Below, piece by piece: positions 1 through 9,207 of a stretch of 64,000 nucleotides of DNA. Every line of letters starts with the position of its first letter. The first letter of the stretch is position 1. Position numbers and translations under genes: made by a program. The notes below the pieces were generated by a model. It made no database searches. It had not been told where the DNA came from and saw only the letters and a program-made list of their open reading frames with translations. Location: contig JAIQFN010000023.1 in the NCBI GenBank assembly GCA_020073265.1, forward strand, positions 1 through 64,000, given 5' to 3'. The stretch is from Terriglobia bacterium. Its GTDB lineage: Bacteria; Acidobacteriota; Terriglobia; Bryobacterales; Bryobacteraceae.

Positions 1-2
1 CT

Positions 3-227
3 AGCGCCAGTTGGCTCAACCAAGTCGAACGGTTCTTTGGCCTGCTTACAGACAAACGTATCCGGCGCGGCACCTTCGGCAGCGTTCGTGAACTGGAGAC
101 CGCGATTGGCGAATACCTGACTCATCACAACCAGAACTCCAAACCCTTCGCCTGGACCGCGGACGCTGACTCCATCCTCAAAAAGATCGCCCGCTTTTGT
201 ATGCGAACTTCTGACTCAGGACACTAG
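3..227 (+). mobile_element. IS630-family transposase, C-terminal fragment (cut by window start)
   Basis: The frame is open from the window edge and encodes about 74 residues matching the end of IS630/Tc1-type transposases: SASWLNQVERFFGLLTDKRI, then ELETAIGEYL, HHNQNSKPF and ILKKIARF. The glutamate of NQVERFF is normally the last acid of the DDE triad. The upstream part lies outside the window, so intactness cannot be judged. The last residues (MRTSDSGH) are encoded by the element's own terminal repeat. The TAG stop overlaps the TA that this family duplicates on insertion. The right end falls about 48 bp before the next gene. Confidence 0.9.
195..226. repeat. Putative right terminal repeat of the IS630 element plus TA target
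   Basis: Read inward on the minus strand, the end begins TGTCCTGAGTCAGAAGTTCG and is followed by an A-rich stretch. It sits between the transposase body and unrelated DNA, and the next two bases are TA, the IS630 target dinucleotide. The left end is outside the window, so the inverted partner cannot be confirmed. Confidence 0.55.
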
Positions 228-272
228 CGATGCTTGCGCGATACTCGGTTTAGGAGGACAACTCGACCCTAG

Positions 273-1109
273 ATGTCATTGGCAGGGCTGCGCGTCTTGA
301 GTCTGGAGAGCCGGAGGGCGAAGGAGATGGAAGCGATGATTCGCCGGTTCGGCGGCGAGGCTTTCGTGGCTCCCTCGGTACAGGAGCGCGCGCTCGAAGA
401 TCACGGTGACGCGGTCCGATTCGTGGAGCGTCTGGAGTCGGGCGAGTTCGACCTGTTGATCTGCATGACCGGCGCCGGGCTGGTCTTCTGGCGCGATGTG
501 GTTGCCACGCACATGCCGGTGGAACGCCTGGCCGCGGCGCTGCGGCGTGTGACCGTCGTGTCGCGAGGGCCCAAGCCGGTGGCCGTGCTGAGGACTCTGG
601 ATGTCCCCGTTCACTTGGTGGTCCCCGAGCCGAACACCTGGAAAGAGATTGTCGAGGCGGTGGCGGCAAGGCCCGAACGGCGGATCGCGGTGCAGGAGTA
701 CGGCCGCCCCAATCTCGAGATGAACGCGGCGCTGGAACGCTTGGGCGCGCAAGTGACGCCGCTGGCGATCTATCGCTGGGAGCTGCCGGCGGATCGCGAG
801 CCTCTGTGCGAGGCGGCCCGCAGGCTGGCGGCCGGAAAATTCGACGTCGTGATATTCACCTCCTCCATTCAACTGGACCACTTGCTGGAAATCGCCGGCG
901 GTCTTGGAATCGAGGCGCAGACGCGGCAGGCGCTGCGGGAGGACGTTGTGGTGGCCTCGGTCGGCCCGGTGATGTCCGCGACGCTCGAATCCTATGGCAT
1001 CGCCGCCGACATAGTTCCCAACCACCCCAAGATGGGATCGCTGGTAAAAGCCGCCGCGGAACTGGCGGCCGCAATGCTGTCCGCCAAACACGCGGTCAAG
1101 AAACGCTGA
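273..1109 (+). CDS. hemD: Uroporphyrinogen-III synthase (HemD) family protein
   Basis: The 278-residue protein fits the two-lobed HEM4 fold of uroporphyrinogen-III synthase, which closes hydroxymethylbilane to uroporphyrinogen III in tetrapyrrole synthesis in the cytoplasm. Visible features are the opening LRVLSLESRR strand, an FDLLICMTGAG segment near residue 60, and the second-lobe VVIFTSSIQ segment near residue 195 followed by VVVASVGPV. The in-frame TAG just before the ATG fixes this as the first possible ATG. AGGAGG at 252-257 is about 15 bp away, which is long. The IS630 end lies 48 bp upstream, so any native promoter or upstream hem gene has been displaced. Substrate assignment rests on fold similarity alone. 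Confidence 0.8.
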   Translation: MSLAGLRVLSLESRRAKEMEAMIRRFGGEAFVAPSVQERALEDHGDAVRFVERLESGEFDLLICMTGAGLVFWRDVVATHMPVERLAAALRRVTVVSRGPKPVAVLRTLDVPVHLVVPEPNTWKEIVEAVAARPERRIAVQEYGRPNLEMNAALERLGAQVTPLAIYRWELPADREPLCEAARRLAAGKFDVVIFTSSIQLDHLLEIAGGLGIEAQTRQALREDVVVASVGPVMSATLESYGIAADIVPNHPKMGSLVKAAAELAAAMLSAKHAVKKR

Positions 1110-1124
1110 TCTTCATCGGGAAGG

Positions 1125-2321
1125 TTACTTGCGCCGGGCTGGAACGCGCTCTTTTCGCCCGGCATCGGCATAGAGAAAGGTCTCGATCTCATCGATGCGC
1201 TGGCTCGCGTCCTGGTAGCCGATATCGATGAGAGCATTCGTGTAGCGCGGTGTGAACAACAGGTAACTCATCAAATCCGAACACGCAGCCACGTCCCGCG
1301 CCAATCCGCTTACAAAATACGAGAGCAGATAAGGCATGTCTTTCTGATGGCGCTCGGCGAGTTCCGACAGATTCACGGATGGCGTGATGATCAAGGTGCT
1401 CAGCGGGCGTATCTTTTCAGGCCCGTCCGTGCCGGGCTGGCTGAGCTGACCTCTCGAGATCAGTCGATTCAACCGCTCCAGGTGCTCCACGTCGGCGGCC
1501 AGATGATCCAGGAACATGACGTTCAGCAGAACTCCCAGGACTTGCGCTAGAGAAGGATTCTTCCGGTCCCCGGCGCTTTCCTTTTGATGTTCCAGATTCT
1601 CCCCGCGCACGCCGATCGCAAGAATCCTTTCCGCGCCCAGGCGTATCACCGGACTGAGCGGCTGCTGCAGACGCACGCAGCCATCGCCGAAGAAAGCCGT
1701 TCCTTGCCCGGCTTGCAGTTTGACGGGCTGAAAGACCAAAGGAATGGCGGCTGAGGCGCACAGGTGGTCGACGGTGATTTTGGTCGCCTGCGTCACTCGC
1801 CGGATCCGGTTCCACATCGGGTGGCCCTTTTTTCCCTGAATGAAGAGATAGCTCTTGCCCGAGTTATAGTTGGTCGCGGAAATGGCGAGCGCGTACAGAT
1901 GCCCGCGATTGATGTTGGCCTGGATTCGGCTGCAATCGATGGTTTTGCTGAGGAACGACCTCAAAGGCGACGCGTCCAAGAGAGACTGAGCGTTGCCTCC
2001 GCCCAGGATGCCGCCGAACGACAAATCGACGATCCAGGTAAGGGAATTGCGCGCCTGAGATAAAACATCCGAGCGAAAAATGTCGGAAGGCTGGATAGCC
2101 GACCAAAACTCGGCCAGGCGTTGAGTGGCGGCGAAAAAATCGTTGCTGCCGACGGCCAAGGCGGCGCCGTTGATCGCCCCCGCCGAAGCGCCTCCGATGA
2201 TCGGGAAAGGATTGCCTTCCGACCGTACCCGTTCGATCTCGCCGATGCGCTTCAGGACGCCAGCCTGGTACGCACCGCGAGCACCTCCGCCGGTCATCAC
2301 TAAGCCGAGCGCCGTTTCCAT
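1125..2321 (-). CDS. Patatin-like phospholipase
   Basis: This is a patatin-type serine acyl hydrolase, expected to cleave acyl esters of phospholipids. The oxyanion motif GGGARGAYQAG lies at the N-terminus, the nucleophile serine is in GGASAGAING (G-x-S-x-G) about 40 residues later, and the dyad aspartate is in FFGDGCVR, followed by the PLSPVIRLGA segment usual in this family. At about 398 residues it is longer than single-domain patatins, and the C-terminal 130 residues are not assigned. No signal peptide is visible. The start is uncertain: ATG at 2321 has GGGAG directly against it, and an in-frame TTG lies at 2348. It converges on hemD. Confidence 0.85.
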   Translation of the reverse strand: METALGLVMTGGGARGAYQAGVLKRIGEIERVRSEGNPFPIIGGASAGAINGAALAVGSNDFFAATQRLAEFWSAIQPSDIFRSDVLSQARNSLTWIVDLSFGGILGGGNAQSLLDASPLRSFLSKTIDCSRIQANINRGHLYALAISATNYNSGKSYLFIQGKKGHPMWNRIRRVTQATKITVDHLCASAAIPLVFQPVKLQAGQGTAFFGDGCVRLQQPLSPVIRLGAERILAIGVRGENLEHQKESAGDRKNPSLAQVLGVLLNVMFLDHLAADVEHLERLNRLISRGQLSQPGTDGPEKIRPLSTLIITPSVNLSELAERHQKDMPYLLSYFVSGLARDVAACSDLMSYLLFTPRYTNALIDIGYQDASQRIDEIETFLYADAGRKERVPARRK

Positions 2322-2453
2322 CTCCCTTCCCGTCGGGTTGCTGGTCAATGATCCAGTCTCTCGCTATGCAATTGTCGGCCCATTGATCGCACCCATAGGG
2401 CGTTCCGCCGCCGCGGGTGGTCTCCCAAATGCTGGGATAAGACAGTCGAAGAC

Positions 2454-3860
2454 ATGGACCGCGCGGAACTACAGCACTGCCTTGACGCTCAGAGGACGGC
2501 GTTCCGCCGCAAAATGCCGGACTACCAGGAGCGCCGCGACGCCCTGCGCGCGCTGGAACAAGCCCTGTTGAAACACAAGGACGAGATCATCGCCGCAATA
2601 TCCGATGATTTCGGCGGCCGGGCGCCGGAGGAGACCCTGGCGCTCGAACTGTTTCCGACCCTGGCCGAGATTCGCCATGCGATCGCGCATCTCAAGCGTT
2701 GGATGGAGCCGCGCCGCGTTCCCGTCTCCTGGCAGTTCTGGCCGGCCCGCGCGACAGTACTGTACCAGCCCCTGGGCGTAGTGGGAATCCTGTCGGCCTG
2801 GAACTACCCGCTGTTCTTGAGCTACGTTCCGCTCGCCAACGCCCTGGCGGCTGGAAACCACGTGATGTTGAAGCCGTCGGAATTCGCGCCGCGAACGGCC
2901 GAGCTGCTGCGGTCGATGGCCGCCGAACTGTATCCGCCCGAATACGTCCAGGTGGTCCCCGGGGAAGCCGATACCGGAAGCGCATTCTCGCGGCTTCCCT
3001 TCGATCACTTGCTGTATACCGGTTCCGCGCGCGTGGGCCAGTTGGTCATGCGGGCCGCGGCGGATCATCTGACGCCGGTCACCCTCGAGCTGGGCGGCAA
3101 GAGCCCCGCGCTCATTCATCGGGACTATCCGCTCGAAAAGGCCGCCGAGAGAATTCTCGCGGGCAAGTTGTACAACGCCGGCCAGACCTGCGTGGCGCCC
3201 GACTACGTGCTGGTCCCCTCCGATCGGCAGGCCCAATTCATCGAACTCGCGCGCGCCGTTACCGCTCGCATGTATCCACGCCTGGCCGCGAATGCCGACT
3301 ACACCCGCATCCTCAACGCGCGCCACTACCAGAGGCTTCAAGGCCTGCTCGAGGACGCGCAGAGCAAAGGCGCCAGCGTGGTCCGGATCAATCCGGCCGC
3401 CGAGCAATGCGATGAGACGAACCGCGTGTTTGCGCCCGCCCTGGTCGCCGGCGTCCGCGATGAAATGGCGCTTATGCAGGAAGAAATCTTCGGGCCGGTC
3501 CTGCCGGTGGTCCCGTATGGAACGCTCGATGAAGCCGTCGAATACGTCAACGCCCGCCCGCATCCGCTCGCGTTCTATTATTTCGACCAGAACCGCCAGC
3601 GCGTCCAGCAGGTACTCGAAAACACCTTCGCCGGAGGAGCAACGGTAAACGATTGCATGTTCCACGTGGGCCAATGCAATCTGCCGTTCGGAGGAGTGGG
3701 GCCGAGCGGCATGGGCCGCTATCACGGCTTCGACGGCTTCGAAACGTTTTCCAAGAAAAAGGGCGTATTCCTGCAAAGCCGCTGGACCGCTCTCACCCTG
3801 CTTCGGCCTCCCTATGGCGGCACCGCCCGGCGCCTGCTGAAATTCATCGTGGGAGCCTAG
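2454..3860 (+). CDS. NAD(P)-dependent aldehyde dehydrogenase, coniferyl-aldehyde type
   Basis: This 468-residue aldehyde dehydrogenase oxidises aldehydes to acids. The Rossmann and active-site signatures are complete: the cofactor-side segment GILSAWNYPL near residue 120, the general-base glutamate in VTLELGGKSP near 210, and the nucleophilic cysteine in NAGQTCVAP near 245. The C-terminal FGGVGPSGMGRYHGFDGF motif and the short length match the coniferyl aldehyde dehydrogenase branch (CalB-like), which also contains fatty-aldehyde enzymes. The true substrate cannot be read from sequence. It is followed by an FAD alcohol oxidase, and the pair could run alcohol to aldehyde to acid. It is divergent from the patatin gene. 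Confidence 0.9.
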   Translation: MDRAELQHCLDAQRTAFRRKMPDYQERRDALRALEQALLKHKDEIIAAISDDFGGRAPEETLALELFPTLAEIRHAIAHLKRWMEPRRVPVSWQFWPARATVLYQPLGVVGILSAWNYPLFLSYVPLANALAAGNHVMLKPSEFAPRTAELLRSMAAELYPPEYVQVVPGEADTGSAFSRLPFDHLLYTGSARVGQLVMRAAADHLTPVTLELGGKSPALIHRDYPLEKAAERILAGKLYNAGQTCVAPDYVLVPSDRQAQFIELARAVTARMYPRLAANADYTRILNARHYQRLQGLLEDAQSKGASVVRINPAAEQCDETNRVFAPALVAGVRDEMALMQEEIFGPVLPVVPYGTLDEAVEYVNARPHPLAFYYFDQNRQRVQQVLENTFAGGATVNDCMFHVGQCNLPFGGVGPSGMGRYHGFDGFETFSKKKGVFLQSRWTALTLLRPPYGGTARRLLKFIVGA

Positions 3861-3869
3861 GGCCATCCG

Positions 3870-3950
3870 CTCCGTAAGCCGCTGTGAACGCAGAGCGCCG
3901 ATTCTGAGCCACGACCGTTAGGGAGTGGTTGGTCGAGTTTCTCAGCACGG
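3870..3950 (+). repeat. Dispersed intergenic repeat, copy 1
   Basis: The gap after the dehydrogenase carries GAGCCACGACCGTTAGGGAG, preceded by GCTGTGAACGC and CGCCGATTCTGAGCC. The same word order recurs at 15307-15411, and the GACCGTTAGGGAG core is also found near 41892 and 51815. The copy ends with TTTCTCAGCA, related to the TTTTTCAGCA arm of copy 2. It encodes nothing. Confidence 0.7.
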
Positions 3951-3980
3951 CATCACACGTGCCTGGAACAAATCGTCCCC

Positions 3981-5660
3981 ATGGCGGATTCGACGTTCGA
4001 CTTCGACTTCATCGTGATCGGCTCCGGCTTCGGAGGCAGCGTCGCGGCGCATCGCTTGGCGGAAAAAGGCTACCGCGTGGCCGCAATGGAAATGGGCCGG
4101 CGCTGGACGCCCGAAAACCTGCCGCGGACGAACTGGCTGCTATGGCGCTGGATCTGGCGCCCACGTCTGGCGCTGCGCGGTTTCTTCAACATCAAGCTTT
4201 TCCGGCACGTCTTGATTCTGCACGGCTGCGCGGTCGGCGGCGGATCCATCACCTACGCCAACACGCTGCTCATCCCCAAGGACGCGGTCTGGGAGAACGG
4301 ATCCTGGGCGGGCCTCGCGGACTGGAAGACCGAGATGCCGCGCCATTACCAGACCGCGCTGCGGATGCTGGGCGTCGTCGAGAACCGTATCCTCGGCGCG
4401 GCGGATCGCATCCTGCAGCGCGCCGCCGACGCGGCCGGCGTAGGCCACACCTTTTATCGCACACAGGTGGCCGTCTTCCAGTCGCCCGAGGGAGAGCAAG
4501 GCGGCAAGACTTATCCCGATCCATACTTCGCGGGTGAGGGGCCAGAGCGCGCCACCTGCGTCGGATGCGGCGGCTGCATGGTGGGCTGCCGCTTTAACGC
4601 CAAGAACAGCCTGGACAAGAACTACCTTTACCTGGCGGAAAAACGTGGCGCGCGCGTATTCGCCGAGACCCGCGTTACCGGCGTGACGCCCCTGAACGGC
4701 CGCGCTGACGGACGCGACGGCTACCAGATTCGCACCGTCCGGTCCACGAGCTGGCTCCCGGGGACCGCTCGCCGCTTCACCTGCCGGGGTGTGGTTTTTG
4801 CAGGCTCCGCGCTCGGCAGCATGGATCTCCTGCTGCGCCTGAAAGAGAACGGCTCGCTGCCCGCTCTCAGCGATCAACTCGGCAATCGCGTGCGCACCAA
4901 CGCCGAGTCGTTGATCGGGGTGCGAGTGCCCGGCATTCGCGAGGACCTTTCGAAGGGCGTTGCCATCGGCTCCGGCATTTACCTGGACGATTACACGCAC
5001 ATCGAGGCCACGCGCTACCCCAAAGGTTCGGACGCGATGGCGTTGCTCGGCACCTTGCTGACCGGAGGGCGCCCCGGCTGGACCCGGATCCTGCTCTGGC
5101 TCAAGAACGTCGCCGGCGCGCTGTTGCGTCACCCTCTCGCGACGCTGCGATGCCTGCAGCCCTTCGGTTGGGCGCGCGAGTCCCTGATCCTGCTGTGCAT
5201 GCAGACGCTCGACGGCCACATCGACATGCGCCTCGCGCGGCCCTGGTACTGGCCGTTCCGCAAGGTGCTGGTGAGCCGAGGCCGCCGAATCCCCACGTTC
5301 ATTCCGCAGGCCAACGAATTCGCCCGCAACACTGCCGCCATGCTCGGCGGGACGCCCATGAGCATGATCACCGAGATCCTGTTCGATATCCCCGGCACCG
5401 CGCATATTCTGGGCGGCTGCCCGATGGCTGGTTCCGCGGCGGAGGGCGTCGTCGACCACCGCAATCGCGTCTTCGGATACCAGAACATGTACGTGTGCGA
5501 CGGATCGGTGCTTGCCGCGAACCTGGGGGTCAACCCCAGCCTGACGATCTGCGCCGTCACCGAGCGGGCCATGAGCTACCTTCCCGCGGCGTCGGACGCG
5601 CGCTACGACGATGCCGCCGAAGTACATCCCACCCAATCCGTTGCGCCGCATGACGCCTAG
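3981..5660 (+). CDS. GMC-family FAD oxidoreductase (cholesterol-oxidase-like)
   Basis: This 559-residue flavoprotein belongs to the glucose-methanol-choline family. The dinucleotide fold VIGSGFGGSVAAHRLAEKG opens the protein. A cysteine-rich CVGCGGCMVGC motif followed by RFNAKNSLDKNYL near residue 195 is typical of the cholesterol-oxidase/ChoD-like branch. The C-terminal HILGGCPMAG and NPSLTICAVTERA segments complete the FAD-binding domain. It should oxidise a hydroxyl on a lipophilic substrate such as a sterol or long-chain alcohol, and which one cannot be decided. No signal peptide is visible. It lies 120 bp after the aldehyde dehydrogenase with a dispersed repeat between them. Confidence 0.9.
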   Translation: MADSTFDFDFIVIGSGFGGSVAAHRLAEKGYRVAAMEMGRRWTPENLPRTNWLLWRWIWRPRLALRGFFNIKLFRHVLILHGCAVGGGSITYANTLLIPKDAVWENGSWAGLADWKTEMPRHYQTALRMLGVVENRILGAADRILQRAADAAGVGHTFYRTQVAVFQSPEGEQGGKTYPDPYFAGEGPERATCVGCGGCMVGCRFNAKNSLDKNYLYLAEKRGARVFAETRVTGVTPLNGRADGRDGYQIRTVRSTSWLPGTARRFTCRGVVFAGSALGSMDLLLRLKENGSLPALSDQLGNRVRTNAESLIGVRVPGIREDLSKGVAIGSGIYLDDYTHIEATRYPKGSDAMALLGTLLTGGRPGWTRILLWLKNVAGALLRHPLATLRCLQPFGWARESLILLCMQTLDGHIDMRLARPWYWPFRKVLVSRGRRIPTFIPQANEFARNTAAMLGGTPMSMITEILFDIPGTAHILGGCPMAGSAAEGVVDHRNRVFGYQNMYVCDGSVLAANLGVNPSLTICAVTERAMSYLPAASDARYDDAAEVHPTQSVAPHDA

Positions 5661-5841
5661 ATCCCTCGCGAAATAACGCACCGGCCAGGCTTCCACTCGC
5701 ACTTGGGTAAGGGGTCGCTCCTCAATGCGGTACAACGACTTGCCAGTTGGCGCCTGAAGCCGGGACGCATCCGCCGAGCAGCATATGGCGCATGGATTGC
5801 AACGATGTGGGCAGTCCCGAAAGGATCTGAGGAGAGTAACT

Positions 5842-6582
5842 ATGCAACACCAATCCGCAATAGACTCTGTCGGCATTCGCATGGGGCGAATCATCGCCAT
5901 CGTGCCGGTCTTGTGCCTGCTGCTAGCCTCCCAAGTGTTCGCCCAGCAAAGCTATGTTGGCCGCTGGGACGTCTACGGAGGATACACGCGCATCATGCAA
6001 CCCAGCATCAATCTAGCTGAAAACGGTTTTAACCTGCAGACTGGCATGAGGCTGACCACTTGGCTAACCGCCGGGTTCGACTACTCGGTGGCCACGGGCC
6101 GCAACATACTGGAGCCCGACATGCTGGTGCCGTCCGTTCAGCAGTTGCTCGGTGCGCAACTGGGCCACTTGGCGGCGGCCGGTCTGCTCCCAGCCGGCTA
6201 TACAGTAGCGGTGCCGGTGAACACCAAAACGCAGTCTTTCCAGATCGGTCCGGATTTTCCGATCCGTCACTTCGAATCCGTCACCTTCTTCGTGCGGCCG
6301 AACCTGGGCGCGATGCAGATTGTCGCGACGCCGCGTCCGACTGACGCCATCACTACTGGCATCGTAAGCCAACTGGCGCCCGCCGGAAAGAAAATCGACT
6401 GGACCTACTTCTATGGGTTCGGCGGCGGTCTGGAATTCAATGTCAACCACCATTTCGCCCTGCGATTCTCGGCCGATTTTGCGCACGATCAACTGTTTAA
6501 CGATCTGCTCAAGGAAGGCAACACCATCCGGTTCGCGGTTGGGCCGGCTTTCCAGTTCGGCAAGAACGTAGCAGGACGCTAA
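5842..6582 (+). CDS. Outer-membrane beta-barrel protein
   Basis: The start is set by GGAGAG six bases before ATG 5842, although an open frame continues to 5785. The 246-residue product has a hydrophobic signal segment (IIAIVPVLCLLLASQVFA, cleavage after AQA/FAQ) followed by alternating short strands such as VGRWDVYGGYTRI, FNLQTGMRLTTWLTAGFDYSV and WTYFYGFGGGLEFN. It ends in an aromatic-rich strand typical of small eight-stranded barrels. Its ligand is unknown. It sits between lipid oxidation genes and the phasin-like gene and is followed by a strong terminator, so it is probably monocistronic. Confidence 0.75.
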   Translation: MQHQSAIDSVGIRMGRIIAIVPVLCLLLASQVFAQQSYVGRWDVYGGYTRIMQPSINLAENGFNLQTGMRLTTWLTAGFDYSVATGRNILEPDMLVPSVQQLLGAQLGHLAAAGLLPAGYTVAVPVNTKTQSFQIGPDFPIRHFESVTFFVRPNLGAMQIVATPRPTDAITTGIVSQLAPAGKKIDWTYFYGFGGGLEFNVNHHFALRFSADFAHDQLFNDLLKEGNTIRFAVGPAFQFGKNVAGR

Positions 6583-6625
6583 GGACTGGCTGCTCCAGCT
6601 AGCTCGAAGCCCAGTGCAAAAATTC

Positions 6626-6651
6626 GGGGCGGACCTTTTCGGGTCCGCCCC
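6626..6651. terminator. Bidirectional rho-independent terminator
   Basis: A GGGGCGGACC arm and a GGTCCGCCCC arm flank a short T-rich loop. The stem is followed by ATTTCTTT on the plus strand and GAATTTTT on the minus strand. It lies between the convergent barrel gene and the phasin-like gene and can serve both. Confidence 0.85.
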
Positions 6652-6682
6652 ATTTCTTTGGAAGCCTCTCTTGAAAGCTCTA

Positions 6683-7585
6683 TCAATGAGCGCGAGCGTG
6701 TTGCGCCGCCGGACGCGCATGCTCTTTCGCGCTGCCCTTGGCGGGGGTGTGCTGGGGCTGGACCATCAGGTCCAGTAGAGCCTTCTGCGCGGCCACGAAG
6801 TTCTCCACACCCTGGCGCGTCAGTTCCGCCAGTCCGGTCCCGGGCGCCGCGGCGAACAGCCCCGCAGCCTTGCCGGCCGCCTCAACATTCACTTCAAACT
6901 GCTGGCCCGCGGTATCCAGCAACTCCTTCTGTGCTTCGATGAATGCATCCACGCTGTGGCGCGTCAGTTCGGCCAGCTCGGTTTTCTTTACGGGCTTCGG
7001 TGCAGCCTTACTCCCCTTAGTCGCCTTGGCCGTCTCCTCGGCGATCACATCCAGAAACTTCTTCTGAGTGAGCGCCAGATTCTCGATCTCTTCCCGGGCG
7101 AACTCGCCTAGTCCTTTGCCCGTGAAAGCCTTGCCGGTCTTGGTTGCTTCAACCCAGGCTTTCGACTGCTTAGAGGCCGCATCCAGGAAATGCTCCTGCA
7201 GATCGATGAAGGTCTCCACGCTACGGCGCAGCAGATCCGCCATGGCCGCGGCGGGTGTGGCAGCGCCGACGCGCTCTTTGACGCCGGTCATTACGATTTC
7301 ATTCTGCTGCTTGGCCAGGCCCAGCAGAATCTTTTGCGCTGCCACGAAGTTGGCGAAGCCTTCCCCTGCCACGCCCGTTAGTACGGCCGGGACGGGAGTG
7401 GCGGCTGCCAGTCTTCCACGCAGTGCATTCATTGCCATCGCGTTCTGCCGCATCACCAGATCCAGGAGGATCCGCTGAGCGGAGAAGAAATTCTCGGTTC
7501 CATGCTGCACCCAAACTGAAAATTGGGAGATCAGGGAATCGTTCCGGGCGTGTTCAGCCACCCCGTGCTTGCCATTAGTTTTCAT
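6683..7585 (-). CDS. Phasin-like protein built from about six 45-residue repeats
   Basis: The 300-residue protein consists of repeated amphipathic helices. Six units share a pattern like ENFxxAQKxLLDLxxxQ: ENFFSAQRILLDLV, ANFVAAQKILLGLA, ETFIDLQEHFLDAA, ENLALTQKKFLDVI, DAFIEAQKELLDTA and ENFVAAQKALLDLM, separated by Ala/Thr/Gly/Pro-rich linkers. Each unit resembles the core of phasins, which coat storage granules, but ordinary phasins carry one such unit in 110-190 residues. There is no signal peptide and the tail is His/Ala-rich. The acyl-CoA ligase and wax ester synthase that follow on the same strand suggest a lipid-body or PHA-granule coat; this is inference. Confidence 0.75.
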   Translation of the reverse strand: MKTNGKHGVAEHARNDSLISQFSVWVQHGTENFFSAQRILLDLVMRQNAMAMNALRGRLAAATPVPAVLTGVAGEGFANFVAAQKILLGLAKQQNEIVMTGVKERVGAATPAAAMADLLRRSVETFIDLQEHFLDAASKQSKAWVEATKTGKAFTGKGLGEFAREEIENLALTQKKFLDVIAEETAKATKGSKAAPKPVKKTELAELTRHSVDAFIEAQKELLDTAGQQFEVNVEAAGKAAGLFAAAPGTGLAELTRQGVENFVAAQKALLDLMVQPQHTPAKGSAKEHARPAAQHARAH

Positions 7586-7635
7586 AAAGACACTCCTTCC
7601 AACTTCGAAAAATCAATTGCCTCGCGAGCTTCGTG

Positions 7636-9207
7636 CTACTGCGGTCCGCCTAGTTCGGACATCAGTTGCGCGCGAATCTTGTACTTCAAGATCTTGCCGA
7701 TTACATTCTTGGGCAGCAGCGGCTGGAGGATGATGCGGGTCGGCACTTTGAATTTCGTAACGAACTGGCCGACGTACATCCGCAGCTCTTCAGCGCTGAC
7801 TTCGATGCCGGCTCTGGGTTGCAGCACGGCGTAGATTTCCTCGCCATAGACCGCGTCGGGCATGCCGACCACGGCTGCTTCGGCAACCGCCGGGTGACGG
7901 TAGAATACCTCCTCGATCTCCCGGGGCGAAATGTTCTCGCCGCCTTTGATGATCAGGTCTTTCTTGCGATCGGTAATGTACAGGTATCCGTCCTCATCCA
8001 GGAATCCGATGTCCCCGGTATGCAGCCAGCCGTCCTTCAGCACTGCCTTGGTGGCCACGGGGTCGCGCCAGTAGCCGGTCATGATGTTGGCTCCCTTGAG
8101 GCAAATTTCCCCGTTGCTGCGAGCTGGCAGCGCATGGTCGTTTTCGTCCAGGATCCGAATTTCGACGCCTGGGCATGCCACTCCCACCGAACCGGGACGA
8201 TACGGCTCCTTCAGCTCATATCCGGTGGCCACCGACGCAGACTCCGACAGACCATAGCCCTGCTCGACGCGGCAATGGAAAACGCGCTCCACTTCCTTGC
8301 ACAACCGATCGGGCAGCGCCGCTCCGCCGCTGATAATGCGCGACAAGCTGGACAGATTGTGCTTTTCGCGCTCGGGATGCTGCAACAGATACATCAACAT
8401 GGTCGGCACTGCGGGCAGGTACTTCACCTGGTAACGTTCGATGGCCTCGAGCGCCTTGGTCGGATCGAACTGCCGCATCAGCACCGTGCTCCAGCCCCAG
8501 CGGTTCGCGATGTTTTGCGCCAGTACGCCATACACGTGCGTCAGCGGCAGGGCATTCAACATCACGCCTGGCTCCGGAGCGGGGTTTTGCCGGTAGGTGC
8601 TCTCCCAGGCGGCCGCCACGTTTTCGTGCGTGAGCATCACGCCTTTCGGCGTTCCGGTGGTTCCTGAAGTATAGAGCAGAATAGCCAGATCGGATGGCAC
8701 GGTATCCGCCGGCGTCTCGATGGGCGGCGCACTCTTGAGCGCCCCGGAGATGTCGACGCTCGCGGCCACCTCGCTGGCTCCGAATACCAGCAGGTTCTTC
8801 AGCGTTTTGACTTCGGCGTTGGCCTGTTCCAGACGCGGCGCCAGCGGCCCGATGGTCAGGGCGACGGTGGGTTCGGCTCCGCGCAGGATATTGACGATTT
8901 CGCCCGCGGTCCACTGCGGGATCACCGGAAGGATGGCCGCGCCCAGCGTCCAAATGGCCTGAAAGGCCGCGGTCAGCTCGGGCGAGTTGGGCATCATTAC
9001 CAGGACACGGTCGCCCCGCCGCACCCCGTATCCCTGCAACACCCGCGCCAGCGAGCCGGCGTAGCGCAATTCCTCGGCATTGGTATAACTGCGATCTTCG
9101 AAATATAGCCTCTTGTAAACGCCAAAGCGCTCGATGTTTTCGAATTCCAGACGGGCGAGGTTGCCGGTCGCGGAACTCGTTTCCTGGATTCCAATTGCCT
9201 GTTGCAT
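7636..9207 (-). CDS. Long-chain acyl-CoA ligase (AMP-forming)
   Basis: The 523-residue ANL-superfamily enzyme activates a fatty acid to acyl-CoA through an acyl-adenylate. Motifs in order are the P-loop LLYTSGTTGTPKGVMLTHEN near residue 165, the adenylate site GYGLSESASVATGYE near 285, GWLHTGDIGFLDEDGYLYI near 370, the hinge DRKKDLIIKGGENISPREIE, and the C-terminal catalytic lysine in PKNVIGKILK. The start is ATG 9207, preceded by AAGGAGT at good spacing; the reading frame stays open further upstream without a better signal. It lies upstream of the phasin-like gene on the same strand and near the wax ester synthase that would use its product. Confidence 0.92.
   Translation of the reverse strand: MQQAIGIQETSSATGNLARLEFENIERFGVYKRLYFEDRSYTNAEELRYAGSLARVLQGYGVRRGDRVLVMMPNSPELTAAFQAIWTLGAAILPVIPQWTAGEIVNILRGAEPTVALTIGPLAPRLEQANAEVKTLKNLLVFGASEVAASVDISGALKSAPPIETPADTVPSDLAILLYTSGTTGTPKGVMLTHENVAAAWESTYRQNPAPEPGVMLNALPLTHVYGVLAQNIANRWGWSTVLMRQFDPTKALEAIERYQVKYLPAVPTMLMYLLQHPEREKHNLSSLSRIISGGAALPDRLCKEVERVFHCRVEQGYGLSESASVATGYELKEPYRPGSVGVACPGVEIRILDENDHALPARSNGEICLKGANIMTGYWRDPVATKAVLKDGWLHTGDIGFLDEDGYLYITDRKKDLIIKGGENISPREIEEVFYRHPAVAEAAVVGMPDAVYGEEIYAVLQPRAGIEVSAEELRMYVGQFVTKFKVPTRIILQPLLPKNVIGKILKYKIRAQLMSELGGPQ

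Noticed and set aside
4140-5900. 586-codon open frame on the minus strand across the GMC gene
   Set aside because: It is antisense to a clear GMC oxidoreductase and its translation has no domain; long antisense frames are common in GC-rich DNA.
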